DNA from: Megaustenia siamemsis
Lineage: Eukaryota; Mollusca; Gastropoda; Stylommatophora; Ariophantidae
DNA: 64,000 bases
Assembly (NCBI GenBank): GCA_032433765.1
Contig: JAVIAB010000158.1
Coordinates: forward strand, 1-64,000
Direction: 5' to 3'
Shown here: in pieces, positions 57,566-64,000 of the stretch
Numbering within the stretch: the first letter of the stretch is position 1
Layout of the letters: every line of letters begins with the position of its first letter
Made by a program: the position numbers and the translations under genes
Notes under the pieces: generated by a model
What the model was told of the DNA's origin: nothing
The model's input: only the letters and a program-made list of their open reading frames with translations
Database searches by the model: none

Positions 57566-58139
57566 GTGAGAGGAAAATATTTGAAAAACAAAAAAGGACA
57601 TGCAAGTGGAAATCAATTAATAAAGTTCAAGAACAATTCATTGTGTGGACATTCTACGAGTAAACAGAAGTAAAAGTTTATGTGTGCAACTTTGGCATGC
57701 TGTGAATAGTTGATGTAATATGTTGCTTATGTGTGATCATAATAGCAGCCTGCAAAAATCTTTGATCTGTCTACAATTTTTTTTACTTTTATGGAGCACT
57801 GTTGTTTTCCCTTACAAATCGTTTGCTATTTCTGTTTATTATAAAATAACAATATATATTTGTTATCTGAATGATATCAGACACGCTACGTTTTACTAAT
57901 GTCTCCTCTTGTGGGCTATTATTTCCAGGCTCAACCACATATTCCACAAAACACATCAAAGTAGCATCATATTTGAAGGTGTCTAAAAGTTAATATGGTG
58001 ATAACAACTCAAAACACCCAGACATTGTTCTAGAAATTGACAGTAGCTTTGCTTTTCATAAAATGAGTATCATGCAGGTCGCAGCACTATTTTGAGACAT
58101 CAAAATAAAAACTAATATCCAATATTTGTTGCATCCCAG
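57566..58139. other. Intron spacer before c2
   Basis: Part of it (57880-57960) is similar to 22190-22290 before c1 (gtctcctcttgtg / atctcctctcgtg). No element was recognised. Confidence 0.5.
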
Positions 58140-58268
58140 TCTGTGATGTTGGCTGGTTTGGACCATCATGCCAATACAAGTGTCATTGTGTTTCGAACTG
58201 TACTGAAGACGGTCAGTGCACAAGTGGTGGATGCCTGGGAGGATGGTTTGGTCCCACTTGTCAATATG
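58140..58268 (+). CDS. Exon c2: EGF-like module, intact copy
   Basis: A 129-base exon, phase 1 at both ends, acceptor catcccag, donor gtaggt. It encodes C-D-V-G-W-F-G-P-S-C-Q-Y-K-C-H-C, C-T-E-D-G-Q-C-T-S-G-G-C and G-W-F-G-P-T-C-Q-Y. Cysteine spacing equals c1, but the frame is open. By analogy the next exon should be an F5/8C exon like d; none was found before the window ends. Confidence 0.87.
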
Positions 58269-59599
58269 GTAGGTGTTTGTTTAACCAGTATTGTTTTTTC
58301 TAATGGTTTTCACTTTTTTAATATGGATTGAACGCAGTTGTGTTATTAATATTTTCATGGCTATATAATATCAAGTTGCATATGATGTAACAGCAACTAA
58401 ATATACAATCTGGCCTACGCTCAGTGCATAAGCCACGCTACACTTACGTCCAGTTGATCTAAACCTTTATTCTTCACCAAAATAGTCAATGCATCTCAAA
58501 TATTTTCATATCTACAATTCACCGGCAATCCATATGGAAATTCAATTGTATCCATTGTGATATACAATAAAAAATTGTAACTCATTGATTGTCTACCGCC
58601 TGATGTAATTTTCACCTTCGGGTTCTCTAATAAATATGTGTATACCTCTTGATTTGCCTACATTGCTAGTAAATTCAATTTGTAAACAGGAGAAATCACA
58701 CACAAAACTACTCTGTTAATGCTATTCTTTTTGCTGAAGATAAGCACAAATATAAAATATTAAGTACTATGTGGGGCTGTGAGAAGAGCAGCAGAGAACA
58801 TGAACAATAACTATAAAATGATATCTAACTGCTAAATTATAAGAGAGATGAGACAAATGATGTTTTGGCAAAAGCCTTCAACAGGTAAAAAAAAAAAAAA
58901 ATGCATGAAGATCAACACAATATGCATATACTATTATAAAATAAACAAAGAAACATAAATTAAGGTCTGTGCTTGACTTTTGTATTTATATTTATTTTTT
59001 TATTTTAGAATGGCATTTGCCTATCGTGTTGATCTTTGTGTATTTTTGTGTGCGTTGCTTTGTACCTATGAAGGTTTTTCCTGAAATGATGTTTGTCACA
59101 TCACTCGAAAAACTTAGTTGTTGGATACAGTTAGATGTATTTTTTTTACATATTCATTTGTTGATATTTCCTACTGAACAATCCTCTAACAAAATCTTTG
59201 TGTATATATGTGTTTATCTTGACAAATTATCCACAAAATATATCCAATCTCAACTCACACTGATAGTTAATTGTATGCATATTCCACATCAACCAATATT
59301 GGCACTCCAGTTAAATTGGTTGGTGTTTTAAAAGTTTAATTTTCTTTGGCTGTGCTGAGAGGTAGCTAATTTTCTGGCATGATTCAACATCATGCTCTAC
59401 TTCGTCTATTGGTGTGACATAACACCATATGACGGCGGATGCATCAGTGAAACTCTACTCTAAAGCTTGCGGGTAGGGGATAACACATTCTGTAACTAAT
59501 TAAGTCTCCATCAAAGATTCTCACATTGATGTATTTGTCAAAATTAATTATTTCTTGAACAGTTTAAATTAAAACTCGACAGTTAGATGTCCAATAAAT
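58269..59599. other. Intron after c2
   Basis: AT-rich. A block at about 58770-58890 (gatgagacaaatgatgtttt) has a diverged partner at 63570-63680. An ORF of 120 codons at 58969 is hydrophobic, T-rich and not supported by any motif. Confidence 0.5.
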
Positions 59600-62500
59600 A
59601 TGTTGTTCTTCTTTCTTCTTCTTCTTTTCTCTTTTCACTGATACCTAAACGGTGTCGTGGTTTATATCATTTCTCGTTTTTGAGCTGCTCAAATTGTCTG
59701 AATTAGTGATTTTCCTTTGTTGTTACATGTCACTGTCACTGCATCTATCCATCTTCTTCTGGGTCTTCCTCTTGGTCTTTTTCCATGCATTCTTGAGAAG
59801 AATGCCCTTGATGGTGATTGGTGAGGATTCATTCTGACCAGGTGGCCAAACCATTTAAGTTGTTGTTCTATATATTCTTGGCAGGGTTTTGTCCCTACCA
59901 TTTTTCTTATGGTTTCATTTGGTATTCTATCTCTTCTTGTGTTGTTTGTTACTTTTCTCAAGCATCGCATTTCACATGTATTTATCTTTCTTAATTGTGA
60001 TTTAGAAAGGGTCCATGTTTGACTTTCATAGCACAAAGTTGGTATGGAAATGCTATTATCATTTGTTGTTTAGCTGGCATAGAATGTTTGGATGTCTTAG
60101 CAATGGTGAAAGCTGGTATGTGACAGCATTTGCTTTTTGTATTCTCATGTCAATTTCTGTCTAGTTTTCCATCTTCTGTGAACATTGTGCCCATATACTT
60201 CAAATCTTCTACTTGTTTTATTTCTTTATCTTTGATATTAATGTTTAATGGGTGTCTTAATTTACTTATTCTCATAGCCTCTGTTTTTGCTGTGTTAATT
60301 TTCATACTGTAGTTTGTGCAACTTTTATCTAGAGATATTAAATGCTGTTGTAGCAGGTTTTTGTCCTCATAAATTAGGCATTTTCTTGTCTGTTGTCCTA
60401 TTGTCACTGGAGTCTGTAGAAATGTGGTTTTACAGAAGAATGTTGAGAATACCATGGATAGCTAAGAAGAGTAATGAAGAGGTTCTGAGAAAGGTCAAAG
60501 CAAAAGAGAGCTAATTTCCAATGTTAGGAAGAGACAATCATCATTTTTTTTGGCCATGTAATGAGAAGAGAACAACTTGAATATATTGCAACAACTGGAA
60601 AAATTGAGGGACGAAGAGATAGAGGGAAGCAAAGAGAAAAAATAACAGACAGCTTAAGAGAATGGCTCGGCAGAGGTCAACAACAGAAATGATAAATAGC
60701 TGCCGAGATCGAATGTTGTGGAGAGACATGATCACCTACGCCACTAGGCCCGGTACTTGATGACGATGATGATATTAACATTGGTCATCTGCGAATAGTA
60801 GCTCGTTGATGTTGGAACTTTCTACTTCTATATATTATTTGATTTTTCCTTATTGTTGGTTGTTTCCTGATTTATTTTGTCCATATATATGATGAAGAGG
60901 AGTCGTGAGAGGACACATCCTTGTCTTACACCTGTTGTAACCTGAAACCATTCTGACAGACCTTCCGATGTTCTAACGGCACTTTGACTGTTTTTATATA
61001 GTGCCATTATATTATCTAGTAGTTGTCCTGCTACCCCGTAGGTAGGCATCTAAAGTTTGCCAAAGTTTGTTCCTGTCCACACGATCAAATGCTTTTTCCT
61101 GATCTATAAACACTATATTTAGGTTTCTGTCACATTCTATTGTTTTTTTCACATAGTTGTCTCAATGTAAATATAGCATCAGTACAGCTTTTGCCTTTTC
61201 TAAATCCGAATTGATTATTACTTAATTGGGGTTCTATTATGTATCTTACTCTCCTCTCCAATATTTTAGCAAACATTTTACCAACTTGACTCAATAGGGA
61301 TATTCCTCTGTACATTTCACACTCCCTTTTGCTTCCTTTATTCTTCCAAAATGGGACAATGATAGCTTTTTGCCAATCGTCTGGGACTTTTCTTTCTTCC
61401 CATGCCATATTGAATATTATCGTAGGCCAATCTATAGCTGTTTCCTTACAGGCTAGTAGCATTTCTGTTGTTATTCCATCTATACTAGCTGCTTTGTTCT
61501 TGTTATTCTGCTTCAAAGCCCATTCTACTTTTGCTTTAAGTATATTTGGTTCCTGTTCATCATACTACCTATGTTTAAACTCTGTATTTCCGTTTGTATT
61601 CCCTGATTTAATAGTTCCTTAAAGTATTCTCTCCATCTGATTATTATATTTTCCTGCCCCTGATTGGTCTACTGTTCTTGTCGTTTATTATAGTGGTTGG
61701 GTTATAATCATTATTTCTTACTCTCATTGCTTTTACACTTTTGAAAAATTATCTTGGTTCTTCTCTACAAGTTCTTGCCAATTCTTCACCAAAAGCTTTC
61801 CAAGAGTCTGCTTTTGTTTGTTATATGATCTTTTTGCTATCATTTCTGGCTTGTCTATAGTGATTGTAGTCTTCTGTTGTTTTTGTCTTCTGCCACGTTT
61901 TATACTTTTCTTGTGTTTCACTGCTGATTTAACTACTTCATTCCACCATCTTGTAAGTTTCTTTCTGCTCTTTCCTATATTTTTCAGACCGCATTTCTCT
62001 TGTGTTGACTCTATTAGACCTTCTTTAAACTGTTTCCATGCTTCCTCTATGTTTGTAGGTTGTATTCGGGTTAGGTATTTGTTGGTTACGGATTCTTCTA
62101 TTTCTTTTTGTACGTTTACATCCTTTAATGCTTTTAGATCTATTCTTGTGACTGAGGTCTTGCAATCAGTTGTTTCCTAACCCATTTTTTTTTGCCATAG
62201 TAAAACAGGCTTATGGTCGATATCTAATATTGCATTTGGTATAGATCTTGAGTTGTTATGTCCCTCCTTTGATGTCTTCTAGTCAAAATAAAATTGATTT
62301 GGGAGGCCTTGTCCGTGTCATTCCATTATACCAAGTAAGTATTTGGTTACGATTGTGCTAATTAAATGTGTTTGTTATATAAAGATCATGTTCTGCACAA
62401 ATATTTAGTAGGTGTTCACCGTTACTGTTACACACTGTTCTAATGTCACTAAATGGTCCTAGGTATAATTCCCATGGTGTTCTCCTTTGTCCTACTCTAC

Positions 62501-63020
62501 CGCTGAAATCTCCTAGTACAAACAATTTTTCTGTGTCTTTGACTTTATTTATTGTGGCTGAGAGTTCATCAAAATATTCTTGTTTGCTGTCCTCACTATA
62601 TGTGTCGTTGCATGGAGCACTATGTTTGAATGTAAGTGGTATTTCCTCCTTTTTCTGCTAATTTGATACTTATAATTCTTTCCGAGATGTAATCTATTTC
62701 TAGTATGTTTTTGGCAGTATTACTTTCGATAATGAAACCGACCCCGTGTTCGTTTACTTCCGCCATGTTGTTAATTCCTCTCGTGACGAGTGTGTAGCTT
62801 TGGTGTATTTCTTTAATGATTTTACCTCTCTTTCTTGTGTCTGCTAATCCTAAGATTTTTATATTCCTTTTCTTCATAAATTCAACTATTTCTGTGCTTT
62901 TATCACCTAAACCGCAGATGTTCCAAGTACCTATCAAATGTTCTGATTTTTGTCTTTGTGTTGTTGTAGTTTTCCCGCTTTCATGCATTTTCGTTCGTGG
63001 TTGTAACAGCACCATGGATG
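59600..63020 (-). mobile_element. LINE-C, nearly full length, split by a LINE-D-type insertion
   Basis: Minus strand: an APE endonuclease start at 63015 (G-T-W-N-I-C-G-L-G, then I-L-G-L-A-D-T-R-K), endonuclease leftover to 62440, linker, RT (A-A-S-I-D-G-I-T near 61490; F-G-F-R-K-G-K-S-C near 61200; G-V-R-Q-G-C-V-L near 60920; F-A-D-D-Q-C split at 60790 / 60380) and C-terminus (F-G-H-L-V-R-M-N; G-K-R-P-R-G-R-P-R-R-R-W near 59770), ending in a (GAA)n tail. Frameshifts make it inactive. Confidence 0.9.
60381..60772 (+). mobile_element. LINE-D-type 3' end inserted in LINE-C, with 5' inversion
   Basis: It interrupts the F-A-D-D-Q-C-L-I-Y motif of LINE-C. From 60406 it reads the LINE-D C-terminus (R-R-M-L-R-I-P-W near 60435; F-G-H-V-M-R-R near 60545) to a gatgacgatgatgat tail. 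The first 25 bases (60381-60405) are the adjoining LINE-D segment in reverse orientation. Flanks attaggcatt and attaacatt look like an aged target duplication. Confidence 0.8.
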
Positions 63021-64000
63021 GTAATACTTATTCGCACAAACATCTTGATAATAACTTTATACGCTGTTATGATACATTACACATATGCTGCACCTTTTTT
63101 AAAGCAGATAGTATCATTGCTGAACCTACTTAAAAATGCAGACAATATAATTTTGAATATTTGAGCTCTGGCTTTATTAAGCTTCCTTGAAGACATCCAT
63201 TGTTGTGTACACATACTTTAAATTCACTGTAGAAAATCCTTGAGTGTAACAATTATATCAGTTAATTCTAGTGTTGAAAGAAGAATCTGGACTGCCTTTA
63301 TAAACTTGAACTAGATAGTTACTTTTGAAGCAAATCTTGGTGATGGCATCATTTCAATGTTGTGTCTGTGGCAAATACAACTTGGATAAATCAACCCACA
63401 GAAAAATTGTCACTCTAGTCCAGCTCAATATGGTGTTCATGATGAGTAATTTTTTTTTCCTGAAAAGGAGGCTGGGGACAAAAACATGTTGAGAGTCACT
63501 GATCTATTTTATTAATTAATATAGTGGAGATCGGGACAAAAATATTACATATAATACATTAAATATCATTTGGGGGTCACGAGTAGAGCTGCAGAAAATA
63601 TGTAAAATGAACTTTAGCAGCTAAACCTAAAGGGAGACGATACAAATGATGTTTTGACAAAAACTTTCATAGGTAAGAAACGACTAATATTAATACAAAA
63701 ACACACACAAAAAGAAAGTGCTTATCTATTTCAATAAAAGGCCATGTGAAGCGGTTGACCCTTGCTAGTCTGAATGACTGGAGGAGGAAGTGGCCAGGAC
63801 CAACATTGCCTGTTGTTCACATGATACATGATTAATAATTGGTCTGATGTTCACTCTGATGTATTGTTGTGTTATGGCCTTCAATACGATGACTGCCTTC
63901 CAGTGAACACATAATATAATATGTCTTGAGCAAGTTAGCTATCTGACCAATGACAGTCTGTTCAAACTCGCTGAGCTGCTGTGGTCCACCAATTATTGCG
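63021..64000. other. Intron or spacer to window end
   Basis: No exon, ORF or element recognised, apart from the repeat at 63570-63680 shared with 58770-58890. Confidence 0.45.

Noticed and set aside
58969..59331. 120-codon hydrophobic ORF in the intron after c2
   Set aside because: T-rich composition explains the hydrophobic residues; no motif, splice logic or paralog supports it.

Overview
This is eukaryotic (metazoan) DNA, AT-rich and dominated by transposable elements. Three things say so: GT-AG exons with long introns, tRNA-derived SINEs, and many families of non-LTR retrotransposons. A modular EGF / F5/8-type-C (fucolectin-like) gene together with this mix of LINEs, a Penelope-like GIY-YIG element and piggyBac suggests a mollusc, perhaps a gastropod. 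That placement is inference. No bacterial-style operon, rRNA or functional tRNA gene was seen.

Host gene. All exons found lie on the + strand and belong to one extracellular modular gene, or to two tandem units of it. Ten exons fit in order: EGF-like a1 (15311-15451), linker b1 (19166-19255), EGF-like c1 (22403-22531), four exons of an F5/8C-like module (d 29847-29990, e 41049-41219, f 42676-42926, g 45479-45691), then a second EGF block a2 (50400-50540), b2 (56532-56621) and c2 (58140-58268). Every junction is phase 1, and the joins read through plausibly: C-Q-Y|A, H-S|D, V-Y-G|E, L|R. Introns as well as exons of the a-b-c block are similar in both copies, so the block arose by tandem duplication. 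Two defects are visible: an in-frame TGA in c1 and a one-base frame slip in f. The first and last exons lie outside the window.

Transposons by region. 1-15 kb: a LINE-B 3' end, a Penelope-like remnant fused to a LINE 5' leader, CT-rich minisatellites, a 1.06-kb retroposon with target duplications, LINE-D pieces with a LINE-A copy inside, and a strand-switching minisatellite. 15-30 kb: a complete piggyBac element with an intact 627-codon transposase; three LINE-A copies in alternating orientation that form a large palindrome; a LINE-D 5' half; a LINE RNase H remnant; a Ty3/gypsy pol remnant. 30-40 kb: a 28-bp minisatellite holding a SINE that itself holds a full-length, nearly intact LINE-A, then an older LINE-A with a younger LINE-A inside it. 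40-50 kb: LINE-D copies, LINE-A copies and second copies of the Penelope-like and 1.06-kb repeats. 50-56 kb: an IS630/Tc1-mariner-superfamily transposon with about 40-bp inverted ends, split by a full-length LINE-B with a 14-bp target duplication. 56-64 kb: a complete SINE, a 30-bp minisatellite, and a LINE-C split by a LINE-D-type insertion that has a 5' inversion.

Family names LINE-A to LINE-H and SINE1/SINE2 are local labels for groups recognised by comparing copies within the window. Because many insertions carry target-site duplications and sit inside one another, their relative ages can be read directly.
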